From contig NZ_JAIVAP010000003.1 of NCBI RefSeq assembly GCF_020171945.1, positions 453,412-517,411 of the forward strand: a stretch of 64,000 nucleotides of DNA, written 5' to 3'. Of the stretch, positions 42,345-50,920 are shown piece after piece. This DNA comes from Bacillus infantis. GTDB lineage: Bacteria; Bacillota; Bacilli; Bacillales; Cytobacillaceae. The translations under genes were made by a program, and so were the position numbers. A model generated the notes under the pieces. The model did not search any database, was not told the origin of the DNA, and worked only from the letters and a program-made list of their open reading frames with translations. How positions within the stretch are numbered: the stretch's first letter is position 1; every line of letters begins with the position of its first letter.

Positions 42345-43515
42345 GGCTGACAATATTGGATAATTCCTTTGCATCAGCAATATCGCTGCGCTGTAGAATC
42401 AGGTTTCTCCCTGCAGCCAGTGCGGCTCTTTTGGCAGACAGGCGCGCCTTTTTGTCCTCTATCCCGTCAAGGTCGGCAACATGGGCCAGTCCGATTGTTC
42501 TTCTTATCAGCTCGCAGCCCGCAAAGCCGACTGCATCTTCCCAATATTTCTGAAGGACAGCGGATAGGAAACCATCTGTTCCTGCAAAAGGATCTTTATT
42601 ATCCTTCTGCCATAAACGGGAGAACTCGTCTGAGAAAGTTCCCCAGAATGTTTCAATATGATTTTCTATAAGTCCCGTTTTCTCAGGATTGGCGATCGAC
42701 TGGAATAACAGGTTGGCAATCACCTGGCCGATATCAAAACCTGCAGGGCCATAGAAAGCAAATTCCGGGTCGATGACCTGGGTCTCAGCATCAGAAGCAA
42801 AAATGCTGCCTGTGTGCAGGTCCCCGTGAAGCAGGGCTTCCGCTTCATTCAAGAAAATTTTCCTGAGGCCCGCTGCCGCAAGCTTTAATGCCGAATCTGC
42901 CCACAAAGCTTCTGCATCTTCTCTCAGCTCGTCTTCGAAATCATTTGTCTGGCTATCAAAATATGGGTCAGCAAATATTAGGTCTTCCGTAATTTTGCAC
43001 AGCTCCGGGTTGTAAAAGTCTTTAGCCAGCTTTTTTTTATCTGCCTGCAAAAGGCCGTAATCAGAGGTGAAGTATAATGTCCTTGCCAGATAATTTCCAA
43101 GATGGGCGGAAAGCAGCGGATATTCTTTTCCAGTGATCAGCCCGGTACGGCTTATCTCCAGGTGTGAAAGGTCTTCCATCACAGTCACAGCGAGCTCTTC
43201 ATCATTGTAGAACACCTCTGGCACAAACTCCGGAGCAAGCTTTTTAAAAATTTTAAGTGCTTCTGCTTCAATCGCGGCCCTTTTCAAAGTCAGCGGCCAG
43301 CTTTCGCCTACTACCTTGGCAAAAGGGAGAGCCTGTTTGATGATCAGGCTTTTTCCTGTGCCGTTTTCCTTGATCCTGAAGACAAGGTTAAGGTTGCCGT
43401 CGCCTATTTCTTCCGTGGTTAAAGGTGCAGTGCCGGAAAACAGGCTGAGGCTTACAGCGAGTTCTGCGGCTGTCTTTTCTGTCAGCGGTGCATATTTATT
43501 TTTTACGAGTGTCAT
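42328..43515 (-). CDS. mtnK: 5-methylthioribose kinase
   Basis: 395 residues. It phosphorylates methylthioribose in the methionine salvage pathway. Kinase motifs of the choline/APH-like fold are visible: ALLHGDLHTGSIF (catalytic loop with Asp) and VIDPEFAFYGPAGFDIGQV (metal-binding DPE). ATG 43515 has GGAGG 8 nt upstream. Expression is governed by an upstream SAM-I riboswitch. The Shine-Dalgarno can pair with CCTCC 7 nt before it. In B. subtilis mtnK is next to mtnA; here the downstream neighbour is a convergent GNAT gene with a 17-bp overlap, and mtnA is absent. Confidence 0.95.
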   Translation of the reverse strand: MTLVKNKYAPLTEKTAAELAVSLSLFSGTAPLTTEEIGDGNLNLVFRIKENGTGKSLIIKQALPFAKVVGESWPLTLKRAAIEAEALKIFKKLAPEFVPEVFYNDEELAVTVMEDLSHLEISRTGLITGKEYPLLSAHLGNYLARTLYFTSDYGLLQADKKKLAKDFYNPELCKITEDLIFADPYFDSQTNDFEDELREDAEALWADSALKLAAAGLRKIFLNEAEALLHGDLHTGSIFASDAETQVIDPEFAFYGPAGFDIGQVIANLLFQSIANPEKTGLIENHIETFWGTFSDEFSRLWQKDNKDPFAGTDGFLSAVLQKYWEDAVGFAGCELIRRTIGLAHVADLDGIEDKKARLSAKRAALAAGRNLILQRSDIADAKELSNIVSLISAG

Positions 43516-43523
43516 TGTCGTTC

Positions 43524-43540
43524 CCTCCTGAATTTGGAGG
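43524..43540 (-). promoter_or_regulatory. Hairpin sequestering the mtnK ribosome-binding site
   Basis: On the minus strand CCTCC (43540-43536) can pair with the Shine-Dalgarno GGAGG (43528-43524) around a 7-nt loop AAATTCA. It lies after the riboswitch terminator, so it would act on read-through transcripts. It is short (5 bp), hence moderate confidence. Confidence 0.45.
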
Positions 43541-43562
43541 CTTTTTTTATTCTTCAGGACAT

Positions 43563-43596
43563 AAAAAAGCCTCTTTCTCATGCTGAAAGAGGCTTG
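43563..43596 (-). terminator. Terminator of the mtnK SAM riboswitch
   Basis: AAGCCTCTTTC and GAAAGAGGCTT pair around AGCATGA, followed by T5 on the minus strand. Confidence 0.9.
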
Positions 43597-43614
43597 AAGT
43601 ATTGAGCTTCGCAC

Positions 43615-43770
43615 CTCTTATCTGCCAGAAAGCCAAGCTTTCTGCTGGAATTAGCACCGTGCCTTATGGAGAATACTCCGGCGCATGGATTGCGCCCCAT
43701 CTCACGATGGAATTACGGTCGGTTGCTGGGCATCATCGGGCCAAGTCCCTCTGCCTGCTCTTGATAAGAG
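43615..43770 (-). promoter_or_regulatory. SAM-I riboswitch upstream of mtnK
   Basis: The reverse complement begins CTCTTATCAAGAGCAGGCAG and continues AGGGAC, CCCAGCAACC, the core GGCACGGTGCTAATTCC and the closing GCAGATAAGAG, all S-box landmarks. A promoter TTGACA(43843-43838)-18 nt-TACTAT(43819-43814) lies upstream and a terminator lies downstream. Confidence 0.96.
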
Positions 43771-43813
43771 AATATAAGTTTGTAAAACCGGCTGCCGCCA
43801 GCCGTTTGAAAAA

Positions 43814-43843
43814 ATAGTAACAGCGGCTCATGTTTTCTGTCAA
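43814..43843 (-). promoter_or_regulatory. Promoter of the mtnK leader
   Basis: TTGACA and TACTAT on the minus strand, 18-nt spacer, about 40 nt before the S-box. Confidence 0.75.
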
Positions 43844-43860
43844 TAAAAAATTTAAAAATT

Positions 43861-44637
43861 CTAATAGAATTCAGGCCTGCGGTCCGTAAAAACTGGTATG
43901 CGCCCCCTCACTTCCTCTACAAGCCTGAGGTCGATTTCTGCTGATAGGATTTCTTCATGTTCTGAAGCCTCTGCAACAACTTCTCCCCAGGGGTCAATGA
44001 TGATAGAGTGGCCCGCAAATTGATTGGACGGATCAGATCCAGCCCTGTTGCAGGCAACCACAAAGCATTGATTTTCAATGGCTCTCGCAATCAGCAGGGC
44101 ACGCCAGTGGGCGAGGCGGGGCATCGGCCATTCAGCCACGGCGAAAATGGCTTCCGCTCCTTCAAGTGCATGCTTGCGGATCCATTCAGGAAAACGGATA
44201 TCATAACAGATAAAGCCGGCCAGCGAATGGCCATCCAGCTTGAAAGACGCATCCCCGCTCCCTGGTGACAGGTGGAGATGTTCATCCATCAATTTAAAGA
44301 GGTGGAGCTTGCTGTATTGGTGCACAAGTTCACCAGTGCTGCTGACTGCAAGCAGGGTGTTGAAAACGCCATCGGCTGTCTTATTTGCAACGCTTCCTCC
44401 AATGAAGGCGGCATTATGCTTTTGGGCCATAGTCTGCAAAAACTGGATGCTTGATTCTGCGTTTCTGTCCCCGATTTCTTCCAGCCGGGTCAGATCATAG
44501 CCTGTTGTCCACAGCTCAGGCAGCACGATGATATCGGGTTTGTCCTTGCTTGCGCGCTCAATCAGTGTTTCAGCTTTTTCGAAATTTCTCTCAGGGCTGC
44601 CAAAGGAGATGTCCATTTGGATGCAGGATATTTTCAT
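43861..44637 (-). CDS. mtnU: Carbon-nitrogen hydrolase MtnU (omega-amidase type)
   Basis: 258 residues of the nitrilase superfamily. The Glu-Lys-Cys triad is visible as Glu in VLPELWTTGYD, Lys in SKLHLFKLMDE and Cys in FICYDIRFPEWIR. It is thought to hydrolyse the alpha-ketoglutaramate formed by the glutamine-dependent MtnE aminotransferase, which pulls methionine salvage forward. ATG 44637 is chosen for GGAGG 8 nt upstream. It is divergent from mtnE, as I remember for B. subtilis ykrU/ykrV. Confidence 0.9.
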   Translation of the reverse strand: MKISCIQMDISFGSPERNFEKAETLIERASKDKPDIIVLPELWTTGYDLTRLEEIGDRNAESSIQFLQTMAQKHNAAFIGGSVANKTADGVFNTLLAVSSTGELVHQYSKLHLFKLMDEHLHLSPGSGDASFKLDGHSLAGFICYDIRFPEWIRKHALEGAEAIFAVAEWPMPRLAHWRALLIARAIENQCFVVACNRAGSDPSNQFAGHSIIIDPWGEVVAEASEHEEILSAEIDLRLVEEVRGRIPVFTDRRPEFY

Positions 44638-44776
44638 AGGGTAAACCTCCGTATGCAAAGGATATTATGTTAAAATTGCAGAATATTTCTTTACTTTCTA
44701 CCTTTTACGTTATATCATTTGTCATTGGTTTTTCAAACAAAAAAATTAATCCACATGTAAAGCAGGTGACTATGTG

Positions 44777-45949
44777 ATGAAAATATTTCCTCAATCAGAA
44801 CTCTTGCAAAGTCTGCCAAAGCAGTTCTTTGCGACATTGGTGCAAAAAGCAGCCAGGTATGCCGGGCAGGGGCATGATGTCATCAATCTTGGCCAGGGAA
44901 ACCCTGACAGACCCACTCCTCCGCATATCGTCAGGAAGCTGCAGGAAGCAGCCGAAATTCCCCTTAATCACAAATATTCCCCTTTTCGCGGGCAGCACAG
45001 CCTGAAAGCTGCAGCAGCTGAATTTTACAAAAGGGAATATGGTGTGGACCTTGATCCTGAAAAGGAAATAGCCATTTTATTCGGCGGGAAGGCTGGCCTG
45101 GTTGAAATCCCACAATGCCTTTTGGATCCTGGGGAAACGATCCTTGTACCAGACCCTGGCTATCCTGATTATTGGTCTGGGGTGGCTCTTGCGAAAGCTT
45201 CCATGGCTGTCATGCCTCTGAAAGAAAAGAATCATTTTCTGCCGGATTATAGTGAGCTTTCTGAGCAGGACATCCAGTCAGCGCGGATGATGTTCCTCAA
45301 TTATCCGAACAATCCGACCGGCGCAACGGCTACCAAGGAATTCTTTGAAGAAACGGTCCGCTTTGCATCGGAAAATGATATTTGCGTCGTCCATGACTTT
45401 GCATACGGTGCAATCGGATTTGACAGCAAAAAGCCAGTCAGCTTCCTGCAGGCAGAAGGGGCGAAAGAGACAGGCATAGAAATATATACACTCTCGAAAA
45501 CTTACAATATGGCAGGCTGGAGAGTGGGGTTTGCGGCAGGGAATGAAAGTGTGATTGAAGCCATCAATATTATGCAGGATCATCTGTATGTAAGCCTTTT
45601 TGGTGCAGTACAGGAAGCGGCAGCCGAGGCTCTGGCCGGTCCGCAGGACTGTGTGGATGAACTGGTGCGGATCTATGCTTCCAGGCGGAAGGCTTTTATT
45701 GAAGGCCTTAAGGAGATAGGCTGGGATGTCAAGGCCCCGCAGGGATCCTTTTTTGCCTGGCTTAAAGTTCCCGAAGGATGGACGTCTGAGCGATTTGCAG
45801 ATGTACTGCTCGAAAAAGCTCATGTTGTGGTGGCTCCCGGCATCGGATTTGGCGAATATGGGGAAGGTTATGTCCGAGCAGGCCTGCTAGCAAGTGAAGA
45901 GAGGCTTAAAGAGGCTGCAGCCAGAATCGGAAAGTTGAATATTTTTTGA
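44777..45949 (+). CDS. mtnE: Methionine salvage aminotransferase MtnE
   Basis: 390 residues, class I/II PLP aminotransferase. It contains NPNNPTG-type NYPNNPTGATA, the cofactor Asp in CVVHDFAYGAIGFD, the Schiff-base Lys in TLSKTYNMAGWRVGF and the phosphate-binding Arg. It converts ketomethylthiobutyrate to methionine. ATG 44777 is favoured over the GTG one codon earlier because AGGTGA is then 7 nt away. It is divergent from mtnU and 334 nt upstream of mtnW, with a separate riboswitch between them, so mtnE has its own promoter. Confidence 0.92.
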   Translation: MKIFPQSELLQSLPKQFFATLVQKAARYAGQGHDVINLGQGNPDRPTPPHIVRKLQEAAEIPLNHKYSPFRGQHSLKAAAAEFYKREYGVDLDPEKEIAILFGGKAGLVEIPQCLLDPGETILVPDPGYPDYWSGVALAKASMAVMPLKEKNHFLPDYSELSEQDIQSARMMFLNYPNNPTGATATKEFFEETVRFASENDICVVHDFAYGAIGFDSKKPVSFLQAEGAKETGIEIYTLSKTYNMAGWRVGFAAGNESVIEAINIMQDHLYVSLFGAVQEAAAEALAGPQDCVDELVRIYASRRKAFIEGLKEIGWDVKAPQGSFFAWLKVPEGWTSERFADVLLEKAHVVVAPGIGFGEYGEGYVRAGLLASEERLKEAAARIGKLNIF

Positions 45950-45957
45950 AAAATCAA

Positions 45958-45986
45958 TTGACATGTTTTTGTAATCATGGCATAAT
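45958..45986 (+). promoter_or_regulatory. Promoter of the mtnWXBD leader
   Basis: TTGACA (45958-45963), a 17-nt spacer and CATAAT (45981-45986), about 50 nt before the SAM riboswitch. Confidence 0.82.
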
Positions 45987-46040
45987 CCAAATGAATTATT
46001 GATTATCTGAAAACTTTTTAATCTCATATACATTTCGTTT

Positions 46041-46147
46041 TCTTATCAAGAGCAGGCGGAGGGACTAGCCCTATGAAGCCCGGCAACCGACTTTGTAAAA
46101 AGCACGGTGCTAATTCTTGCAGCGTTTTGAGCTGATAGATGAGAAGA
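46041..46147 (+). promoter_or_regulatory. SAM-I riboswitch upstream of mtnWXBD
   Basis: S-box landmarks in order: TCTTATCAAGAGCAGGCGGA, AGGGAC, GCCCGGCAACCGAC, GCACGGTGCTAATTC and GATAGATGAGAAGA closing P1. It is shorter than the mtnK copy because the P2/P3 arm is reduced. A terminator and mtnW follow. Confidence 0.96.
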
Positions 46148-46162
46148 TGTTGGACACAGCGC

Positions 46163-46194
46163 TGACCTCTTCTTTCTGAAGGGGTCTTTTTTTA
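46163..46194 (+). terminator. Terminator of the mtnWXBD SAM riboswitch
   Basis: GACCTCTTC pairs with GAAGGGGTC (one G-U pair) around TTTCT, followed by T7. Confidence 0.88.
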
Positions 46195-46283
46195 TTGAAT
46201 TAATAAAAGCATTGTCACTATATGGACATTCGCAAGTGAGAAATCAGCATGAACTATACATAAATGGCAGGGGGAAAACGCTA

Positions 46284-47513
46284 ATGAGTGAAATTATCGC
46301 TTCGTATTTGCTGAAAGGATCCAGCGGGAATCTGGAGAAAAAGGCAGAAGAAATCGCATTGGGATTGACAGTGGGGTCCTGGACAGAACTGCCGGATCTT
46401 GAGAGGGAGCAGCTTAAGAAGCATAAAGGGAGAGTCGTTTCTGTTGAAGGATCGTATGGAGGGCAGGATGGAAATGAAGATGGGGCACTCATTAAAATCG
46501 CCTACCCGTCTGCCAATTTCAGCGCAGACCTTCCTGCAGTCCTGACGACTGTATTTGGAAAGCTCTCGCTCGACGGAAAAATCAAGCTTCTGGATCTGCA
46601 TGCAGCAGAAGACTTCAAACGGAATTTCCCGGGACCGCGCTTTGGCATTGAAGGAATCCGCAGCAAGCTTGATGTTCATGGGCGGCCATTGTTAATGAGC
46701 ATCTTCAAAGGGGTTATTGGAAGGGATCTCGCGTATCTTTTGAAGCAGCTGAAGGAACAGGCACGCGGCGGAATTGATATCGTCAAGGACGATGAAATTT
46801 TCTTTGATAATGAGCTCGCCCCCTTCACCAGCAGGATTACAGAAGGCAAGAGGGTGCTGAGGGAAGCCTTCGAAGAAACCGGGCACAGGACACTTTATGC
46901 AGTGAATCTGACAGGCCGTACATTTGAACTGAAAGAAAAAGCAAAAAGAGCGGCAGAGCTTGGTGCTGATATGCTGCTGTTCAATGCCTTTGCCTACGGC
47001 CTGGATGTTCTTCAGGCGTTAAGGGAGGACGGGGAAATCGGCCTTCCGGTCATGGTCCACCCGGCAGTGAGCGGTGCAATGACTTCTTCTCCTGTTTACG
47101 GCTTAAGCCACAGCTTACTGCTTGGAAAACTGGCACGCATGGCCGGTGCGGACTTATCGCTGTTCCCTTCGCCATATGGCTCCGTGGCACTGGAGCGGAA
47201 CCAGGCATTATCCATCAGCGCCGCGCTGACAGAGGATGATATTTATAAAAAAAGCTTACCTGTTCCTTCAGCCGGGATCCACCCTGGCCTGGTCCCTCTG
47301 CTTGTCAGGGACTTCGGGGTTGACAGCGTCATAAATGCCGGAGGCGGCGTCCATGGCCACCCTGACGGTGCAAGAGGCGGGGGAGCAGCATTCCGGCAGG
47401 CGATCAGCCTTGTGCTGGAAGGAAAGACATTGCACCAGCCCCAGCAGGAATATCCGGAGCTGGCAAAAGCGATAGCTCTCTGGGGAAGCAAAGAGGTGCT
47501 GCAGAATGGATAG
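46284..47513 (+). CDS. mtnW: 2,3-diketo-5-methylthiopentyl-1-phosphate enolase (RuBisCO-like)
   Basis: 409 residues, RuBisCO-like protein type IV. Lys168 in [10 protein letters not shown] corresponds to the carbamylated active-site lysine. The loop [15 protein letters not shown] and the phosphate-binding [16 protein letters not shown] are conserved. It enolises diketomethylthiopentyl phosphate. ATG 46284 ([10 protein letters not shown]) is preferred; the frame opens 24 codons earlier but that part lies too close to the riboswitch terminator. It is the first gene of mtnWXBD, overlapping mtnX by 8 nt. Confidence 0.95.
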   Translation: MSEIIASYLLKGSSGNLEKKAEEIALGLTVGSWTELPDLEREQLKKHKGRVVSVEGSYGGQDGNEDGALIKIAYPSANFSADLPAVLTTVFGKLSLDGKIKLLDLHAAEDFKRNFPGPRFGIEGIRSKLDVHGRPLLMSIFKGVIGRDLAYLLKQLKEQARGGIDIVKDDEIFFDNELAPFTSRITEGKRVLREAFEETGHRTLYAVNLTGRTFELKEKAKRAAELGADMLLFNAFAYGLDVLQALREDGEIGLPVMVHPAVSGAMTSSPVYGLSHSLLLGKLARMAGADLSLFPSPYGSVALERNQALSISAALTEDDIYKKSLPVPSAGIHPGLVPLLVRDFGVDSVINAGGGVHGHPDGARGGGAAFRQAISLVLEGKTLHQPQQEYPELAKAIALWGSKEVLQNG

Positions 47514-48171
47514 GCTTGCAGTGTTCTGCGATTTTGATGGGACGATAACAGAATCAGATAATATCATCAGCATCATGAAGCAATTCTCCCCTCCTGAGTG
47601 GGAATCACTGAAGGACAAGGTCCTTGCTGAAGAAATTTCCATTCAGGAAGGCGTCGGCCGGATGTTTGCACTTTTACCGAGCAGCCTGAAGGAGGAAATC
47701 ACCGCATATGTCCTTAGTCAGGCAAAGATCCGTGAAGGATTTGAAGAGTTCATTGCGTATCTGAAAACAGAGAGTATCCCTTTATACATCGTCAGCGGCG
47801 GCATCGACTTTTTCATTCACCCGCTGCTTGACAAATTCGGCCCTTTTGAAGCCATCTACTGCAACCATTCCGATTTCAGCGGGGATGCGATTAAAATCAT
47901 CTGGCCGCATGAATGTGATGAAGAATGTGAAAATGGCTGCGGCTGCTGCAAGCCTTCCATCATGAGATCGCGGGACGAAGAAGGTTTATATAAGATTGTC
48001 ATCGGCGACAGCATTACAGATCTGCAGGCCGCGAAGAAGGCCGATTTTGTACTGGCAAGAGATCTGCTCCTGCAGAAGAGCAGGGAGCTTGGCCTGAATC
48101 ACAGGCCGTTCACCGACTTTTTTGATTGCATCTCAGAATTAAAGAGATTGATAGGGGTGGTGAAACTATGA
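47506..48171 (+). CDS. mtnX: 2-hydroxy-3-keto-5-methylthiopentenyl-1-phosphate phosphatase
   Basis: 221 residues, HAD superfamily. Nucleophile motif DFDGT (9-13), SGG in IVSGGIDFF and [11 protein letters not shown] supply the three HAD motifs. A Cys-rich insert [15 protein letters not shown], typical of the family, lies near 135-150. It removes phosphate after MtnW. Start ATG 47506 overlaps the mtnW end by 8 nt and its own stop overlaps the mtnB start (ATGA), so the operon is tightly coupled. Confidence 0.94.
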   Translation: MDRLAVFCDFDGTITESDNIISIMKQFSPPEWESLKDKVLAEEISIQEGVGRMFALLPSSLKEEITAYVLSQAKIREGFEEFIAYLKTESIPLYIVSGGIDFFIHPLLDKFGPFEAIYCNHSDFSGDAIKIIWPHECDEECENGCGCCKPSIMRSRDEEGLYKIVIGDSITDLQAAKKADFVLARDLLLQKSRELGLNHRPFTDFFDCISELKRLIGVVKL

Positions 48172-48797
48172 GCCTCATCCAGGAAAAATGGGACCAGCTG
48201 GCAAACATAAAGGAAGAACTTGCAGGCCGGGACTGGTTTATGGGAACAAGCGGGAACCTTGCGATTAAGGTTGCTGCCGAACCGCTGCAATTCCTTGTTA
48301 CGGCAAGCGGAAAAGACAAGCGAAAGCGGACAGAAAAGGATTTCCTGCTGGTTGACCATGAGGGAAGACCTGCAGATGAAACCGGACTGAGACCCTCTGC
48401 AGAAACGCTTCTTCATGTAGAAATTTATAAAAGAACCAATGCAGGATGCAGCCTGCATGTCCATACGGTTGACAATAATGTGATATCTGAATTGTATGGG
48501 GATGCAGGATCTGTTGCCTTCAAAGGCCAGGAGCTTATCAAGGCTTTTGATATGTGGGATGAGGATGCAATCCTTACGATCCCGATTATTCCTAACCATG
48601 CTCATATCCCGAAGCTTGCTGAGTCTTTTTCAGAGCATATCCTTGCTGATTCAGGTGCTGTTCTGATCCGCAATCATGGAATTACAGTATGGGGGCGCAC
48701 TCCCTTTGAAGCCAAAAAGCTTTTGGAGGCTTCAGAGTTTTTATTCCGCTATCAGCTGAAGCTGCTGCAGCATAAGCCGCTTCAAGCCTTTATATAA
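48168..48797 (+). CDS. mtnB: Methylthioribulose-1-phosphate dehydratase
   Basis: 209 residues, class II aldolase/adducin fold. The zinc ligands lie in [11 protein letters not shown] and [18 protein letters not shown] and [10 protein letters not shown] form the substrate phosphate site. It dehydrates methylthioribulose-1-phosphate. ATG 48168 overlaps the mtnX stop by four bases, with GGGGTGG upstream. Confidence 0.94.
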   Translation: MSLIQEKWDQLANIKEELAGRDWFMGTSGNLAIKVAAEPLQFLVTASGKDKRKRTEKDFLLVDHEGRPADETGLRPSAETLLHVEIYKRTNAGCSLHVHTVDNNVISELYGDAGSVAFKGQELIKAFDMWDEDAILTIPIIPNHAHIPKLAESFSEHILADSGAVLIRNHGITVWGRTPFEAKKLLEASEFLFRYQLKLLQHKPLQAFI

Positions 48798-48819
48798 ATG
48801 TTGAAGGGAGATTAAAAAG

Positions 48820-49353
48820 ATGGCATATATTGTATTGCGGGACACAAAAGAAGAAATCAGAAACCAGGAAGAGGTTGCCTCTTTCCTTGACAGCCAGGAA
48901 GTCATTTATGAAAACTGGGACATTCAGAAGCTGCCGGAGGATTTGAGGGAAAAGTATAATCTTTCAGATGAAGAAAAGGAAAGGATCCTTGAAAGCTTTG
49001 CAGCTGAAATCAAAGATATCTCTGAACGAAGGGGCTATCAGGCGCAGGACGTTATTTCCCTGTCTGAAAGCACGCCGAATCTTGATCAGCTGCTGAATAA
49101 TTTCCAGCAGGAGCACCACCATACAGACGATGAGGTGAGGTTTATTGTCAGCGGACACGGTGTTTTTATTATCCAGGGGAAAGACGGCGGCTTTTTTGAA
49201 GTATTCCTTGATCCGGGAGACCTGATTTCTGTTCCTGAAAATATCAGGCATTATTTCACCCTCCAGGAAGATCGCAAGGTTGTCGCCGTGCGTATCTTCG
49301 TCACCTCTGAAGGCTGGGTTCCAATCTATGAAAAAGAAGGCGCAGAAGCTTAA
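48820..49353 (+). CDS. mtnD: Acireductone dioxygenase
   Basis: 177 residues, cupin fold. Metal ligands are in HHHTDDEVRF (two His and Glu) and IRHYF (His). With Fe(II) it forms ketomethylthiobutyrate for MtnE; with Ni(II) the off-pathway products. It is the last gene of mtnWXBD, 22 nt after mtnB, and a terminator follows at 49396. Confidence 0.94.
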   Translation: MAYIVLRDTKEEIRNQEEVASFLDSQEVIYENWDIQKLPEDLREKYNLSDEEKERILESFAAEIKDISERRGYQAQDVISLSESTPNLDQLLNNFQQEHHHTDDEVRFIVSGHGVFIIQGKDGGFFEVFLDPGDLISVPENIRHYFTLQEDRKVVAVRIFVTSEGWVPIYEKEGAEA

Positions 49354-49395
49354 TTGAAGAGAATAGAGGCAGCCAGAATTTTTGAAGTCTGTTAA

Positions 49396-49428
49396 CTAAG
49401 GATCGGTATATGCCGATCCTTTTTTATC
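49396..49428 (+). terminator. Terminator of mtnWXBD
   Basis: AAGGATCGG pairs with CCGATCCTT around TATATG, followed by T. Confidence 0.9.
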
Positions 49429-49456
49429 GGTTTCTGACATACTATAGGCTTTTAAA

Positions 49457-49587
49457 TGGAGTCTGTAGATTTCCGTTCCAGGCACTTCGCTTTCCGCGGG
49501 GCGGCGCTGAGCCTCCTCGTCGTACCTCCTGCGGGGTCTCAGCTCTGCCGCTGCAATCCCGCAGGAGTCTGCGTGCCTTCCACTCCA
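49457..49587. repeat. GC-rich interspersed Bacillaceae repeat
   Basis: The block CACTTCGCTTTCCGCGGGGC...CTGCGGGGTCTCAGC...CCCGCAGGAGTCTGCG...CCTTCCACTCC matches, from memory, an intergenic repeat found in many Bacillus genomes. CCTGCGGGG and CCCGCAGG can pair. It fills most of the 309-nt gap between mtnD and fosB; no gene is seen there. Confidence 0.7.
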
Positions 49588-49662
49588 ATAAACAGGGTTT
49601 TATACTTTTTTTTGCAGTTCGTATTTTAAATTATGTAGTTAAAACAGCCGCTCTTGTTTCTC

Positions 49663-50076
49663 TTAATAAAAATTCATATGCGGTTTTTCCTCACGGTAAT
49701 AATCAAGACGATTCTGCAGGGTTCCGGTGTGGTATTCGAATTTATGCCCATCCGGATCCTCAAAATAGATGGACCGGCCGTCTTTTTCATGCCTGCCTCT
49801 CCCTGCCAGAATGACAGCCCCGGCTTTTATAAGCCTTTTTTCCAGCTCTGCCAATTCTCCTTCTTCTGCATGAAAGGCGATATGAGTGCAGGAATCTTTG
49901 ATTTCTCTTCTCGGAATATCTTTTTCTTCATTTAGAGCAATCCATAGCCCATTTAAATCAAAGTAGGCAGTTGTCCTGCCGGAAACAAGCAATTTTGCCT
50001 TGAATGCCTCCTGATAGAAAGAAATGGATTTTTGGAGATTTGAAACTGAAAAACAAAAATGGTTAATTAGCTGCAT
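49663..50076 (-). CDS. fosB: Fosfomycin-modifying metallothiol transferase FosB
   Basis: 137 residues, vicinal-oxygen-chelate fold. Metal ligands His6 (INHFCFS), His65 (CTHIAF) and Glu114 (KFEYHTG) are all present. SVSNLQKSISFYQEAFKAKL, GRTTAYFDLNGLWIALNEE and HTGTLQNRLDYYREEK match the Bacillus FosB pattern closely. It adds bacillithiol or cysteine to fosfomycin. I place the start at ATG 50076, with GAGGG upstream. It is probably intrinsic rather than acquired, as no mobile element touches it. Confidence 0.9.
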   Translation of the reverse strand: MQLINHFCFSVSNLQKSISFYQEAFKAKLLVSGRTTAYFDLNGLWIALNEEKDIPRREIKDSCTHIAFHAEEGELAELEKRLIKAGAVILAGRGRHEKDGRSIYFEDPDGHKFEYHTGTLQNRLDYYREEKPHMNFY

Positions 50077-50414
50077 TCTTTTTCCCTCTCTCTTTATTAT
50101 ACAGTCAGATTCAATCTGCAAAACAAAAAGAAATCTGTCGAAATAACATATTTCGAATTATGAAAGAACATTTTTTCTTGAAGAATTTGTCTAATATTGC
50201 GAATCTATTTACTTTTATAGAAATTCTTGTAATAATGCTTCAAGTGGCCTATTATTTCTCATCATTCCAGGAATGGTACTGAATAGAGAAGGGATGACTG
50301 GGGAAATCGCCGCTGTTTTTATTATTATATAAAGAGAGAAACATTTAAAGAGGGAAAATAGAATGATTGGATTATAAAAAAAGGAATGGGACACGGATTA
50401 GGAGGAAAAGAAAG

Positions 50415-50651
50415 TTGTGCCAGTCAAATGAATATTTAATGAAAGAAATCCAGGTGAAAAGGGAAGCGATGATTAAGATTGCAGAGAGAGAAGGGATTTC
50501 CAGTGCGGCAACGATCCGCTGCAGCCAGGAGCTTGACAAGCTCATTTTGGAATTTCAGCAAAGTATGAAGAAAGAAAGCAGAAATCAGGAAGCTGTTAAG
50601 GGACCCTATAAAGAGATGATCCTTTGGCCGAGGGAGCTGGCAAAAGTCTAA
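50415..50651 (+). CDS. Spo0E-family aspartyl-phosphate phosphatase
   Basis: 78 residues from a TTG start at 50415, chosen because AGGAGG (50400-50405) lies 9 nt upstream. An ATG at 50439 is the alternative. The signature SQELDKLILEFQ is the Spo0E motif (SQxLD), preceded by IQVKREAMIKIAEREG, which forms the first helix of the helical hairpin. These proteins dephosphorylate Spo0A and oppose sporulation. B. subtilis spo0E lies next to the mtn genes, so this is likely its counterpart, although the family has several paralogues. Confidence 0.87.
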   Translation: MCQSNEYLMKEIQVKREAMIKIAEREGISSAATIRCSQELDKLILEFQQSMKKESRNQEAVKGPYKEMILWPRELAKV

Positions 50652-50880
50652 GATGCAGTTATAGCGGCATGTTTGACAGTTGTCAGCTTTAAAAAGGATT
50701 ATCCGGGATTTCGGCCCGAACATTATTGCATATTTTATTACTTCAGCCAAAATACTCGCAAATCACACTTCACAGCTATTCTCCTCATAGAAGAAAACAG
50801 CACAGCATAACCACATCACTTTTGGATAAGCATAGGCTCTGCTGCGGGATCTCCCGAAGCTGATCCAAATCCGTTGAAGA

Positions 50881-50904
50881 GGGGGCCTGTTTTATCAGGC
50901 CCCC
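50881..50904 (-). terminator. GC-rich hairpin after the ZIP transporter gene
   Basis: GGGGGCCTG and CAGGCCCCC pair around TTTTAT. No T run follows on either strand, so termination is only probable. The preceding 230 nt (50652-50880) show nothing else recognisable. Confidence 0.6.
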
Positions 50905-50920
50905 AATTCTATTTGACAGG

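Noticed and set aside
43602-43817. Plus-strand ORF across the mtnK leader
   Set aside because: It is the complement of the SAM riboswitch; conservation there reflects RNA structure, not protein.
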